DNA from: Paenibacillus sp. FSL K6-1096
GTDB taxonomy: Bacteria > Bacillota > Bacilli > Paenibacillales > Paenibacillaceae
Direction: 5' to 3'
Length of the DNA: 64,000 nt
Assembly: GCF_037977055.1 (NCBI RefSeq)
Contig: NZ_CP150274.1
Span: 558,001 to 622,000 of the forward strand
Part shown: positions 24,967 to 33,980 of the stretch, one piece after another
Layout: each line of letters begins with the position of its first letter
Position numbering within the stretch: position 1 is the stretch's first letter
Notes under the pieces: model-generated
Told to the model about the DNA's origin: nothing
Seen by the model: the letters and a program-made list of their open reading frames with translations, nothing else
The model's database searches: none
Program-made: the position numbers and the translations under genes

Positions 24967-26508
24967 TTATGCTCCCGGCCGGATGACATCCGGCTCGATC
25001 CCGGCTGTCCGATGGACACGTGCAGGCTCTTCTGCATTCTCCGGTTCATCCAGCCACCAGTGGAACTCGCCAAGGAGCTGATCTGCCGCGGCCGGGCCAT
25101 TAGATCCGGCAGGATACAGTTCCAGCGGCAGGCTGCCTTCTGCTGTTGCTTCGATTATAGGCTGAACCCATTGCCAGGACAACTCTACTTCCTCCCAATG
25201 GGCGAAGAAGGTGGCATCGCCGAGCATCGCATCATAGATCAGATTCTCATAAGCCTCCGGCACATCGGAATTGCCCGGCTCATGCTTAATGCTAACCAGC
25301 TCAAGCTCACCGTGCTGAAGCGGGTTCTTAGTGTTCAGCGTCAGGGAGATGCCCTCATGCGGGCCAATATCAATCACCAGCAGGTTAGGGTCAAGCGGCA
25401 GCTTGTTACGGTTCATGTTATGCACATCATTAAACGGCTCTTTGAATTCTATAACAATCCGTGTGGCTTTCTCCTTCATGCGCTTACCTGTACGAATGTA
25501 GAACGGCACATCCTTCCACAGCGGATCATCGATCCATAGGCGTGCTGCAATATACGTCTCATTCTGTGAAGTGGCTGCGATTCCCGGTTCAGCGGTATAC
25601 GCAGGCACTTGCTGTCCGCGCATCTCCCCCGCTGCGTACTGGCCGCGCACTACATGCTGTGCTACCTCTTCGGGGAGCAGGGGCCGGACGGAACGGATGA
25701 CATGCCGCTTTTTGCTGCGGACGTCTTCTGGTGTACTCCCTTTCGGAAGCTGCATCGCCATCATCATGAGCAGTTGCAGCATATGGTTCTGGAACATGTC
25801 GCGCAGCGCGCCAGCCTTATCATAGTAACCCGCCCGCTCTTCCACACCCACCGTCTCACTGGCGGTAATCTGGACATTCGCGATATACCGGTTCTGCCAC
25901 AAGGCCCGCAGCACAGGGTTAGAATATTTCAGTACCTCCAGGTTCTGCACCATCGGCTTGCCGAGGAAGTGGTCTATGCGGAAGATTTCCTCCTCTGCAA
26001 AAGCTGCACTCAAGCTCTCATTCAGCATGCGTGCCGACTGCAAATCCCGTCCGAACGGCTTCTCGATGATCAGACGCTTCCAGCCCTTGGTATCCCCGAG
26101 TCCGCTGGCATTGATATTACCGGCAATCTCCCCGAAGAATTCGGGACCGACCGACAGATAGAACATCCGGTTCTGCGGGAGTCCCAGCTCTGCTTCGCGG
26201 CGCTCTACATGTCCAAGCAGCTTCACATAATCCTCAGGACGTCCCACATCCAGCACACTATATTCGAAAGCCCGCAGGAAATTCTGCAGCACTTCTGTAT
26301 CCTCTACCGTCCGGCGCGAGAAGGTACGCAGGGAATCAAGCACCTGACGCCGGAATGTCTCGCTTGAGAGCTCCCTTCTGCCCAGCCCAATGACAGAGAG
26401 AGGACCGGAAAGCTTACCGTCAGCGAACAGGTTGAATAGAGCGGGGAAGATTTTTCGCTTCGCCAAGTCCCCGGTTGCGCCAAAAAGTACAAATGTCGAT
26501 GATTCCAC
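24967..26508 (-). CDS. zwf: Glucose-6-phosphate 1-dehydrogenase
   Basis: An enzyme of about 513 residues oxidising glucose 6-phosphate to 6-phosphogluconolactone with NADP. The coenzyme motif is LFGATGDLAKRKIFPALFNL and the active site is FRIDHFLGKPMVQN with the catalytic His. I prefer GTG at 26508: GGAGG lies seven bases before it, whereas it is only one base from the ATG at 26514. It leads the pair with gnd and has a good sigma-A promoter at 26579-26607. Confidence 0.95.
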   Translation of the reverse strand: MESSTFVLFGATGDLAKRKIFPALFNLFADGKLSGPLSVIGLGRRELSSETFRRQVLDSLRTFSRRTVEDTEVLQNFLRAFEYSVLDVGRPEDYVKLLGHVERREAELGLPQNRMFYLSVGPEFFGEIAGNINASGLGDTKGWKRLIIEKPFGRDLQSARMLNESLSAAFAEEEIFRIDHFLGKPMVQNLEVLKYSNPVLRALWQNRYIANVQITASETVGVEERAGYYDKAGALRDMFQNHMLQLLMMMAMQLPKGSTPEDVRSKKRHVIRSVRPLLPEEVAQHVVRGQYAAGEMRGQQVPAYTAEPGIAATSQNETYIAARLWIDDPLWKDVPFYIRTGKRMKEKATRIVIEFKEPFNDVHNMNRNKLPLDPNLLVIDIGPHEGISLTLNTKNPLQHGELELVSIKHEPGNSDVPEAYENLIYDAMLGDATFFAHWEEVELSWQWVQPIIEATAEGSLPLELYPAGSNGPAAADQLLGEFHWWLDEPENAEEPARVHRTAGIEPDVIRPGA

Positions 26509-26578
26509 TTTCATTCCTCCCGTTATTATCTTTTTAATATATAGTTACTTATTATTACTAATGAACTTTATAAATTAC

Positions 26579-26607
26579 ATCATACGACTATAAAATCAAT
26601 TCGTCAA
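26579..26607 (-). promoter_or_regulatory. zwf promoter
   Basis: On the minus strand TTGACG (26607-26602) and TATGAT (26584-26579) are 17 bases apart. They lie in an AT-rich region about 70 bases ahead of the start. Confidence 0.7.
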
Positions 26608-26649
26608 TCTCATTTCGACATTTACGATAATTACCCAAACATGCCAAAT

Positions 26650-26676
26650 AGCAGGCCTTCCATCAGAAGACCTGCT
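26650..26676 (-). terminator. Terminator of the minus-strand ger operon
   Basis: AGCAGGCCTTC and GAAGACCTGCT pair over 11 positions with one mismatch around loop CATCA. The hairpin lies just past the small membrane protein gene. TATTTGG follows on the minus strand. Confidence 0.6.
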
Positions 26677-26683
26677 GAGAAAC

Positions 26684-26914
26684 TCAGAACCAGGAAGAGA
26701 CCAGATCATTAAACGGTTTATAGAGCACTGCAAGAAACAGCAAAGGGCTGGGGACCTTGATTCCCAGTAGCGTACAGACCGAGGCAGCTAGTCCGCCAAT
26801 CCAGAGCACGAAGTACACCAGGCGGTCCCGCCGCCTCTGCCTGCCCTTCAAGGATGGGAGATCAATCGCCATACAGCCTACAGCCAGAATGAAGAACATC
26901 GTCACCATCAGCAC
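26684..26914 (-). CDS. Small membrane protein of the ger operon
   Basis: A 76-residue protein with two to three hydrophobic segments: MLMVTMFFILAVGCMA, FVLWIGGLAASVCTLLG, and a weaker one near the C-terminus. A basic loop (KGRQRRRDR) separates the first two. The start is GTG, nine bases after AAGGAG, which itself overlaps the end of the gerC-type gene. Short membrane proteins of this kind accompany ger operons and have been called GerD-like or 2TM proteins in other Bacillales; I cannot assign it to a named family. It is cotranscribed with the germination genes. Confidence 0.75.
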   Translation of the reverse strand: MLMVTMFFILAVGCMAIDLPSLKGRQRRRDRLVYFVLWIGGLAASVCTLLGIKVPSPLLFLAVLYKPFNDLVSSWF

Positions 26915-26920
26915 GCGGGA

Positions 26921-28138
26921 TCACTCCTTGATTTCATCAATGAAAGAATTATCGATCGTTCCTACCCGGTTGATGATTACCTCAGCCTTGTAATGCACGG
27001 GCAGGTGTGCGAGATAGTTCTCCTGCTCTTTCAGTTTGTACCACGCCTTGGGGCTCTTCCGGTAGACCGATTGGCCGAATCCAAACGAATCCACATTATA
27101 ATTTTCAGTAATATTCTTTACCGCCTCCTCCATCCGTTCTACAATCCGCTCCTGTGTCTTCAGCTCCAGTTCATGGATTTTCCTCTCGTTATCCAGCTTG
27201 TCCGGCCCTTCGATTTCCTGCACATTACATAACGCCTTTACACTCAGAAAAATATGCGGCTCGCCCTCTATGATTTTCACCTTGCGCTTGGTTGTAGTAT
27301 CTAGAGCCTCCATCACGATCAGGCTTCCATTCTTGTCTTTGAAGTATCCTGTGTTCTTCGTCACATTATCAATGATATAGTTGTAGCCCACCGTGATACC
27401 ATCATCCATCCAGCCGATCAGCTTGTCCTTTTGAAAGAGAGCAACGCTTTTATACTGAAGCCTTGTGTTTGGATTGGTCCGCTCCACATTGGCCTTGTCG
27501 CCGCCCGCTTCGGGGTCTCCTTCTATTTCCACACCCGTCAGGACGGGATTTCTCCCTTCATACAGCAGATCCTCAATGAAATCGTCCAGCGTAACAGCTA
27601 CGGTTGTGGAGGAGATTCTATAGGACTTGTCCAGTGAATTAAATAATTTGTTCGCGGGCAGACGGTCCAGCGGGGTAAGCACCTTCAGCACGTTCCCGGC
27701 AGTCGTCCCGCGTGCCACCATGACATAGAAATCCATGCGCGGCTCCCGGCTCCGCTTGATCACATCGAGCGTCTCGGCAAGGCCTTCACGCGCCAGTTCC
27801 TCCCCGACCACCATTACACGGATATGTCCCAGATACGGGGAGCGGGGGCTGAGCAGATTGAACTTGCGCAGCGATTCGTAGATTGTTTTGACCTTGAAGC
27901 TATAGAGCACGACGGGTACACCGCTTCCCCCTGAGCCTCCGGCGCTCTGTGAGGTGATAGAGGAAGGGATCACCACCTGCATGGTGACCATATATCCATC
28001 CTCCACCTTGTCCAGACCTAACCCCAGCACAAAAGCCAGCTCGTTCAGCTCCTTGCGCTCCCAGCACCCGGTAAGCAGCACAGGAAGCAGCAATAAGGGC
28101 AAGCAGACCGACAGGACCTTCATCATCCGCTTCTTCAT
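26921..28138 (-). CDS. Ger(x)C family spore germination lipoprotein
   Basis: A 405-residue lipoprotein, C subunit of a GerA-type nutrient receptor. The signal peptide ends in the lipobox LLTGC with Cys near residue 25, followed by WERKELNELAFVLGLGLDK, the family start. The mid region DFYVMVARGTTAGNVLKV and the Ger(x)C C-terminal domain (about 220-400) follow. Its start abuts the gerA-type stop with one base between, so translation is coupled. It would sit on the outer face of the spore inner membrane. Confidence 0.95.
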   Translation of the reverse strand: MKKRMMKVLSVCLPLLLLPVLLTGCWERKELNELAFVLGLGLDKVEDGYMVTMQVVIPSSITSQSAGGSGGSGVPVVLYSFKVKTIYESLRKFNLLSPRSPYLGHIRVMVVGEELAREGLAETLDVIKRSREPRMDFYVMVARGTTAGNVLKVLTPLDRLPANKLFNSLDKSYRISSTTVAVTLDDFIEDLLYEGRNPVLTGVEIEGDPEAGGDKANVERTNPNTRLQYKSVALFQKDKLIGWMDDGITVGYNYIIDNVTKNTGYFKDKNGSLIVMEALDTTTKRKVKIIEGEPHIFLSVKALCNVQEIEGPDKLDNERKIHELELKTQERIVERMEEAVKNITENYNVDSFGFGQSVYRKSPKAWYKLKEQENYLAHLPVHYKAEVIINRVGTIDNSFIDEIKE

Positions 28139-28139
28139 C

Positions 28140-29651
28140 TTAAGACCCTCCCTGCTTCTTTGGAGGAGCCTGCCGCCGGAGGTTCTGTGTGCGGTTCTGC
28201 TTGGGTCTCGTTCTGAGCCGCGGCCAGGTCAGCCTGAAGATGGAATCCTTAAGATCCTCCTGGATGTAAGGGCCGATCGGGCTCATGTAGGGAACGCCGA
28301 ACGAGCGCAGGCTGACGAGATGCAGAACAAGCACGAACACACCGCATAGAATCCCGTACAGTCCCATGAATCCGGCCAGCCCAATCATTACAAAACGCAT
28401 AATTCTTGCTGCAACAGCCATCCCTGCTTCCGGAATGACAAAGCTGGAGATTGCAGTAATCGATACAATGATCACCATGGCCGAGGAGATGAAGCCGGCG
28501 GCAACTGCCGCCTGCCCGATGACCAGCGTACCGACAATGGAGACCGCCTGGCCGACATTCTTCGGAATTCGCACTCCCGCCTCGCGCAGAATTTCGTAGG
28601 TCACCTCCATTAACACCGCTTCGACAAAGGCCGGAAACGGCACCGTCTCCCGCTGGGCGGCCAGACTGATCACAAGATTGGTTGGAATCATCTCCTGATG
28701 GTAGGTAGTGACTGCCACATAGAAGGCGGGTGCGAACATCGTCAGGAAAAAGGCCAGAAACCGAATCCCCCGCAGCAATGTAGAGATATCCGCCCGCTGA
28801 TAATAATCCTCCGCCGACTGAAAGAACGAGACAAACACCGTTGGCGCAAGCAGGACAAACGGAGTGCCGTCCACAAGAATGGCGACTTTCCCCTCCAGGA
28901 CCCCTCCGGCAATCGTATCTGGACGGTCACTGTTATACATGGTCGGAAACGGCGTAACCGCTGTATCCTGAATGAACTCCTCAATATAACCGCTCTCCAG
29001 AATGCTGTCGGTATCGATCGCATTCAGGCGGCGCTTAACCTCAGCGACCAGATCGGGACTGGCAATGTGCTTCAGGTACATGATCGATACGCTGGTCTGG
29101 GTCACCCGGCCGATCTGCATGGTCTCCAGCCACAGCTGGCTGTCTTTGATTTTGCGGCGGAGCAGGGCGGTGTTCGTCCGCAGGTTCTCGGTGAAGCCCT
29201 CCATCGGGCCGCGCACCACAGACTGCGAGCTGGGTTCACTGACATTGCGGTCCTCCCAGCCGGGCAGGCCGATGCGCAGCGCCTCCGCCGAGCCCTCAAC
29301 CATGATCATCACGTTGCCGGACAACAGATCATGAATGAAGGGAGTAAAGTCCCGGACGATGGTCACATCACCGGCCAACAATACGCGCTTGCTGAGAATC
29401 TCTATTTTCCGCTGCGGATTCTCTTCCTCCAGCAGAGCACAGATCCGCCCCTCTTGCAGTGAATACAGAATAGAATTATGCAGCAGCTGATTGTCGATAA
29501 GGCCGTCAATATAGAAAACAATAAGCTCCGTATGTTCACCCAATTGCAGCCGTTTGCTTACCAGATCCGTGCTCTGGCCCAGCTGGCGGGACAGCTGTTC
29601 CGCATTGTTCTCCAGCCGGGTGGATAATTTGCCGTTCGTATCGTCTGTCAT
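28140..29651 (-). CDS. GerA family spore germination receptor, A subunit
   Basis: A 503-residue subunit of a nutrient germinant receptor. A soluble N-terminal domain (about 20-270; ELIVFYIDGLIDNQLL, GNVMIMVEGSAEALRIGLPG, EPSSQSVVRGPMEGFTENLR) is followed by five or so membrane segments (about 280-450). A basic tail (RLRTRPKQNRTQ) ends the protein. ATG at 29651 is chosen because AGAGGTGGGG lies six bases upstream. It is first in the minus-strand ger unit and carries a forespore (sigma-G) promoter candidate. Confidence 0.95.
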   Translation of the reverse strand: MTDDTNGKLSTRLENNAEQLSRQLGQSTDLVSKRLQLGEHTELIVFYIDGLIDNQLLHNSILYSLQEGRICALLEEENPQRKIEILSKRVLLAGDVTIVRDFTPFIHDLLSGNVMIMVEGSAEALRIGLPGWEDRNVSEPSSQSVVRGPMEGFTENLRTNTALLRRKIKDSQLWLETMQIGRVTQTSVSIMYLKHIASPDLVAEVKRRLNAIDTDSILESGYIEEFIQDTAVTPFPTMYNSDRPDTIAGGVLEGKVAILVDGTPFVLLAPTVFVSFFQSAEDYYQRADISTLLRGIRFLAFFLTMFAPAFYVAVTTYHQEMIPTNLVISLAAQRETVPFPAFVEAVLMEVTYEILREAGVRIPKNVGQAVSIVGTLVIGQAAVAAGFISSAMVIIVSITAISSFVIPEAGMAVAARIMRFVMIGLAGFMGLYGILCGVFVLVLHLVSLRSFGVPYMSPIGPYIQEDLKDSIFRLTWPRLRTRPKQNRTQNLRRQAPPKKQGGS

Positions 29652-29692
29652 CTGCAGCCCCACCTCTTCTTCTGAGCAATTCTGTACGGTGA

Positions 29693-29722
29693 TAGTTTGG
29701 TTGGAGGGTTAGATAATTATTC
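29693..29722 (-). promoter_or_regulatory. Candidate sigma-G promoter of the gerA-type gene
   Basis: On the minus strand GAATA (29722-29718) and CAAACTA (29699-29693) are 18 bases apart. GMATR and CATnnTA are the sigma-G consensus halves, so one base differs. ger operons are known to be forespore-expressed. Confidence 0.6.
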
Positions 29723-29745
29723 CTGAGGGAGAGCCTGCATATCCG

Positions 29746-29776
29746 GCACATATTTCTGGAAGGAGCTGTCATACTA
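29746..29776 (+). promoter_or_regulatory. Candidate sigma-G promoter of the gerB-type gene
   Basis: CATACTA at 29770-29776 is a perfect sigma-G -10 element. GCACAT at 29746-29751, 18 bases upstream, is a weaker -35 (consensus GMATR). It would drive the divergent permease gene. Confidence 0.5.
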
Positions 29777-29830
29777 AGAAGATTGCAGCAAGACCTGATC
29801 GTGTCCATTTGATGGAAAGGAGAACTAGGG

Positions 29831-30937
29831 GTGAGCATTGAAAAGGAACGTATCAGCACAGCGCAGATGGTTATTCTCGGTCTCTTCACCTTGATTGGTG
29901 ACATGGCGCTCGTCTATCCGACTACCATGACCACCGGAGCCCATCAGGATGCCTGGATCGCCGCACTGATCAGCATACCGCTCGGCTTGGCGCTCATCTT
30001 CCTGCTGGTCACCGTCGCAAATATCAATCCGGAGCGGAGCATTATTGAAATCGCCCAGATGGTGCTGGGCAAATGGGTGAGCATTCCGGTAAACGTATTC
30101 TATCTGAATTTCTTCATCCTCGCCGCCTCGACATATGTCCGCGAGATGGAGGATTTCCTGACGACCCAGATTTATGAGGGAACGCCCGGCGGAGTCATCC
30201 GCTTCATGAGTCTTGTGATTCTGGTGTACGGCCTGCGTCTGGGACTGGAGTCGGTGGGCAGAGCCGCACAGGTGTTTTTTCCGCTGTTTGCCTTATTTCT
30301 GGTCTCGCTGATGGTTCTCTTGTTCCCGCAGGCTCGGGTCGACCGGCTCTACCCGATGATGACTACACCTCTGCCGGAGATGCTGCATACTGTTATGTTC
30401 GGCGTGTTCTATCCGTTCGGAGAGATGTGTGTCTTCCTCATGATCTATCCGTATGCCCGCAAGAGCAGCAAGGTCAACCGCGATATCTTCTTGTCCATGT
30501 TCCTGGGGGCGGTGGGGCTGAATCTGATTCTGTTCCTCTCCCTGACCGTGCTGGGTGTCTATTTCTCAGAGCATAATTTCTATGCCGCCTACATCCTGGC
30601 CCAAAAAATCAATATCGCCAACTTTCTGCAGCGGCTGGAGGCGCTGATGGCGACTGCCTGGATTATTACTACTTATTTCAAAACTGCGGTATATTTCTAT
30701 GCCTTCGTCCTGGGAACTGCCCAATTGTTCAAGCTGAAAAATCACCGTCCGCTCATCTTTCCCACTGCGTTTCTGATTTACGGACTGTCAGAGCTGAGCG
30801 CTCAAAATATCGTCTTCTATGTGAAGGAAATCCCGGTCTATTGGGTTGATTGGGATTTCACAGTCGCCTTCGTGCTCCCGCTGGCCATCCTCATCGTCTA
30901 TAAAGTGAGACAATCCAGAGCATCCCCGCAACAATAA
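29831..30937 (+). CDS. GerB family germination permease, B subunit
   Basis: A 368-residue membrane protein with about ten segments, of the spore germination branch of the APC superfamily. It opens with the typical MSIEKERISTAQMVILGLFT, where the Q-M pair before the first segment is family-specific, and AFVLGTAQLFKLKNHRPLIF near the end also fits. It should bind the germinant and pair with the A and C subunits. Unusually it is divergent from the A and C genes rather than third in the operon. The start is GTG after AAAGGAG. Confidence 0.93.
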   Translation: MSIEKERISTAQMVILGLFTLIGDMALVYPTTMTTGAHQDAWIAALISIPLGLALIFLLVTVANINPERSIIEIAQMVLGKWVSIPVNVFYLNFFILAASTYVREMEDFLTTQIYEGTPGGVIRFMSLVILVYGLRLGLESVGRAAQVFFPLFALFLVSLMVLLFPQARVDRLYPMMTTPLPEMLHTVMFGVFYPFGEMCVFLMIYPYARKSSKVNRDIFLSMFLGAVGLNLILFLSLTVLGVYFSEHNFYAAYILAQKINIANFLQRLEALMATAWIITTYFKTAVYFYAFVLGTAQLFKLKNHRPLIFPTAFLIYGLSELSAQNIVFYVKEIPVYWVDWDFTVAFVLPLAILIVYKVRQSRASPQQ

Positions 30938-30996
30938 AAAGGAAGCTGCCCCGGGTAGCCTCTCCGGCAAATGACTATTATAATAGGAGCAATGAA

Positions 30997-31896
30997 ATGT
31001 TTCTATTTTGTCATTACGGGGAGCTGGCTTGCAGCATGATGAAACAGCTGTTTGAACCGATTCGATTCCCGGACCGGCAATCGCTGATCTGGCAGTACCG
31101 CCTCTATACCGATGATCATTACAAGGGCTACTACCACTGGCACCAGTGCTGTGAGATCATGCTCGTCCACAGCGGGCAGGGCAGCATCGTGGTCAATCAG
31201 CAGATGTATGACATTAACCGCGGCATGCTGTTCTTCTTCCAGCCATATCAGCTTCACCGGGTCTCTTCCGAGGTATCTCCGGACAGTCCGTTCGTGCGTA
31301 CCCTCTTCTATATCGACCCGCTGACGGCAGAGCACCTGCTGCAGGGCTTCGGCAAACGCAAGGCCGTCTTCACCGCATTATGGCAGGACAGCAGCAGTAC
31401 TTGCGGGTTCAACCTGGGGGACAGCACGGAGGCGGCAGAGTGGGCCTGCCGGAACTATAATATGGGCCGCCGGGCCGCAGCAGGGGATGATTCCGAGGAT
31501 ATCACCCTCCTGCTGCTGCAGCTTCTTGACTGCATCGGGACAGGCGGGAGAGCGCCTGAAGGAACAGGAGAGCGGCGTAATCTGCGCTATTCTGAGCAGA
31601 TGATGAGCTGGATTGAAGCCCATTACCAGGAGGAGATCACACTGGAGCAGCTTGCCGCGCTGACCCATCTGTCGAAATCCTATGTCTCGCGGATCTTCCA
31701 TCAGGAGACGGGCAGCCGGCTGATGGATTACCTCACCGCCCGGCGGCTGAAGCAAGCCTGCCGCCTGCTGGAGACAACGGATTTATCTGTCGAACAGATC
31801 GGAGCCGCTGCCGGCTTCCCGAATCCGTCCTACTTCAACCAGCTGTTCAAGCGGGTGCTCGGCACCACGCCGCTGAAATACCGGAAGGAACGTTGA
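30997..31896 (+). CDS. AraC family regulator (cupin sensor)
   Basis: A 299-residue regulator. An N-terminal cupin-type sensor (about 20-150) has YYHWHQCCEIMLVHSGQGS and GMLFFFQPYQLHRVS. The two AraC helix-turn-helix motifs lie at about 200-299 (ITLEQLAALTHLSKSYVSRI, then LSVEQIGAAAGFPNPSYFNQ). AGGAGCAATGAA precedes the ATG. It lies 105 bases upstream of the GH88 gene in the same direction and probably activates it in response to an unsaturated uronide. Confidence 0.92.
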   Translation: MFLFCHYGELACSMMKQLFEPIRFPDRQSLIWQYRLYTDDHYKGYYHWHQCCEIMLVHSGQGSIVVNQQMYDINRGMLFFFQPYQLHRVSSEVSPDSPFVRTLFYIDPLTAEHLLQGFGKRKAVFTALWQDSSSTCGFNLGDSTEAAEWACRNYNMGRRAAAGDDSEDITLLLLQLLDCIGTGGRAPEGTGERRNLRYSEQMMSWIEAHYQEEITLEQLAALTHLSKSYVSRIFHQETGSRLMDYLTARRLKQACRLLETTDLSVEQIGAAAGFPNPSYFNQLFKRVLGTTPLKYRKER

Positions 31897-32001
31897 GAAT
31901 CAGGACAATAAAACAACATTTTCTCATATTAAAGTGCAACTTCCTATTATCCGAAAGCGCTATACTGAGGCCATATCCTATATTCTATGGAGGCATCAGC
32001 G

Positions 32002-33108
32002 ATGAACACAGCCTACTGGCAGGAAGTAATGAACCGTCTGGACAAGAAGGTATCCGGCATGAACGCACAGATGGACGGGCGGAGTCCGCATGCTGCCGGA
32101 GCAGACGGTAAATATGATAATCCCGCAACCGACTGGTGGACCTCAGGCTTCTGGCCCGGCATGCTCTGGGTCATGTATGATATGACCGGCAACGAAGCCT
32201 ATAAGGATGCTGCCTGGCCCTGGGACGGGAGAATTGGACAATGGTTCGCGAAGCCGACCGAAGAGCTGCATCATGACGTCGGATTTCAGTTCCTGGCGAC
32301 AGCGGTGTTCAAGCATACGCTGACCGGGGATGCGGACGGCCTCCGGCTGGGGCTTGAAGCCGCTAATTATCTGGCAGCGCGCTACAATCCGGCGGGCCGG
32401 TTCATCCGCGCCTGGAACGGGGACAAGCACGGCTGGGTGATCATCGACTGCATGATGAACATCTCGCTGCTGTTCTGGGCCAGCCGGGTGACCGGTGATC
32501 CGCGCTACAGCCATATCGCCGTAAGCCATGCCGAGACAGCTATGACTTATGGCGTGCGTGAGGATGGGTCCACCAAGCATATTCTCTCCTTCGATGCTGC
32601 GACCGGTGTGTATATCGAGAACTTTGGCGGACAGGGCTATTCCCCAGAATCCTGCTGGAGCCGGGGATCTGCTTGGGGGCTATACGGCTTCACGAACACC
32701 TACCGTAACACCGGGGACGCGCGCTTCCTCAATACTGCCAAGCGCATAGCCCATTATTTCATCGCCGCTCTCCCGGATGACCACGTGCCACACTGGGACT
32801 TCAGGCTGGCAGATGACAAGCGTATGTTCAGAGACAGCTCGGCTGCCGCGATTGCCGCCTCCGGCCTGCTGGAGCTGGCAGAGCTGGTACCGACGGGCGA
32901 GCAACGCGTGTATGCGGATGCCGCCCAGCGCATCCTGCGCTCGCTGACAGAGCACTATGCCACCTGGGATCAGCCGGAGCACGAGGCCATTCTGCTGCAT
33001 GGCGCGGCCAGCGGCGATTCGCTCACCGATGTGTCGCTGATCTACGGCGACTACTACTATGTCGAAGCCGTAGCCAAGCTGAACGGCTGGAAGCACCGGG
33101 TGTTCTAG
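32002..33108 (+). CDS. GH88 unsaturated glucuronyl hydrolase
   Basis: A 368-residue (alpha/alpha)6-barrel enzyme of family GH88, which removes the unsaturated uronate left at the non-reducing end by polysaccharide lyases. The two catalytic Asp positions are visible in ELHHDVGFQFLATAVFKH and GWVIIDCMMNISLLFW. WSRGSAWGLYGFTNTYR and a late substrate loop also match. ATG at 32002 is chosen because GGAGG lies eight bases upstream. There is no signal peptide, so it acts on imported oligosaccharides. The product feeds the 5-keto-4-deoxyuronate route served by kduI and kduD at 44-46 kb. Confidence 0.92.
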   Translation: MNTAYWQEVMNRLDKKVSGMNAQMDGRSPHAAGADGKYDNPATDWWTSGFWPGMLWVMYDMTGNEAYKDAAWPWDGRIGQWFAKPTEELHHDVGFQFLATAVFKHTLTGDADGLRLGLEAANYLAARYNPAGRFIRAWNGDKHGWVIIDCMMNISLLFWASRVTGDPRYSHIAVSHAETAMTYGVREDGSTKHILSFDAATGVYIENFGGQGYSPESCWSRGSAWGLYGFTNTYRNTGDARFLNTAKRIAHYFIAALPDDHVPHWDFRLADDKRMFRDSSAAAIAASGLLELAELVPTGEQRVYADAAQRILRSLTEHYATWDQPEHEAILLHGAASGDSLTDVSLIYGDYYYVEAVAKLNGWKHRVF

Positions 33109-33156
33109 TTCCAGGCAGGCTGCAACAGGCTCAGGCAGCTTGCCTGGACGCGTGAG

Positions 33157-33188
33157 CCGAATGTAATCGGAAAACCGATTACATTCGG
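33157..33188. repeat. Solitary copy of the 51-bp repeat hairpin
   Basis: CCGAATGTAATCGG-AAAA-CCGATTACATTCGG is a perfect 14-bp inverted repeat with a 4-base loop. Read on the minus strand it continues into GCTCACGCG, matching the array unit consensus. It fills the gap between the convergent GH88 and alaX genes and could double as a terminator, though T-tracts are absent. Confidence 0.9.
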
Positions 33189-33209
33189 TGCTGCGTGGGC
33201 ACAGTTGTT

Positions 33210-33851
33210 TTATTCACATAAATAGATTTCGATTCTTTCTTTCCCTCTCCCGATATTATTCCGCTTCAGCTTTATTTCTCCAACTTCACCTGTTTTCTTC
33301 AAATGAGTGCCGCCGCAGGAGACCTTTGAGAAGCCTTTAACCTCCCAATATCTTCGTCCATTTGCTTCGTCGCTGAAGGCACTAATAATGTCCAGATCTG
33401 CCTCAACGATCTCTTGGAATTCTTTCCCGATCCAAGGAAAGGATTTTGAAATGTTCTCATGCCATGCGAAATCTATGCGGGCTTTATCTTGAGAGATATG
33501 AGCGCCTATTTTCTCTATACCTGTCAACTGCTTATAAGCTAATTCTAGTACAACCTCCGCAGCAAAATGCAGCCTCATAAGTCTGTAACGACGTTCCCAA
33601 TCTACAGTCATCGTCACCTGATCACCAACTTTTAAGTCATGCCCTTCTTCTATTGTATAAATGATTTCATGACCCTCTTTTTGGGCTTGATGGACGGAAT
33701 ACCCGTGAATTAATCCTGTATCACTCTCTTGTCCTCCAGAGAAAGCATACAAGATGGTTCTTTCCACTGTAATGTCATTGCCATTTACACTGGATACACG
33801 AGTATCTAATTTTGTTAAGTATGGGTCTGTCCAAAATACTTTTTCGACCAT
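33210..33851 (-). CDS. AlaX-type alanyl-tRNA editing protein
   Basis: A 213-residue free-standing relative of the alanyl-tRNA synthetase editing domain, which hydrolyses Ser-tRNA(Ala) or Gly-tRNA(Ala). ERTILYAFSGGQESDTG corresponds to the start of the fold, and KVSCGGTHLKKTGEVG holds the Cys and His zinc ligands. The usual HxxxH motif reads LHFAAEVV, with Glu in place of the second His. ATG at 33851 follows AGAGGTG; the longer upstream frame runs into a terminator hairpin and is rejected. The gene is clearly more AT-rich than its neighbours, which suggests recent transfer. Confidence 0.85.
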   Translation of the reverse strand: MVEKVFWTDPYLTKLDTRVSSVNGNDITVERTILYAFSGGQESDTGLIHGYSVHQAQKEGHEIIYTIEEGHDLKVGDQVTMTVDWERRYRLMRLHFAAEVVLELAYKQLTGIEKIGAHISQDKARIDFAWHENISKSFPWIGKEFQEIVEADLDIISAFSDEANGRRYWEVKGFSKVSCGGTHLKKTGEVGEIKLKRNNIGRGKERIEIYLCE

Positions 33852-33902
33852 ATTAGCACCTCTACTTTTGTTTATTATATTATACAAAAATAACAATATA
33901 AA

Positions 33903-33946
33903 AAACAAACAGCAAATCCCCGCCATGGGAGATTCGCTGTTTGTTT
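33903..33946 (-). terminator. Terminator of the GH52 gene
   Basis: AAACAAACAGC and GCTGTTTGTTT form an 11-bp stem, extended by a near-complementary inner stretch. GTTTGTTTTTTAT follows on the minus strand. It lies 35 bases past the GH52 stop. Confidence 0.85.
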
Positions 33947-33980
33947 TGTTGCCGCCGGACATTTATCCGGCTTCAACTGC

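Noticed and set aside
33852..33962. N-terminal extension of the AlaX protein with a hydrophobic segment
   Set aside because: It would translate through the GH52 terminator hairpin, and ATG at 33851 has a good ribosome site and matches the family start.
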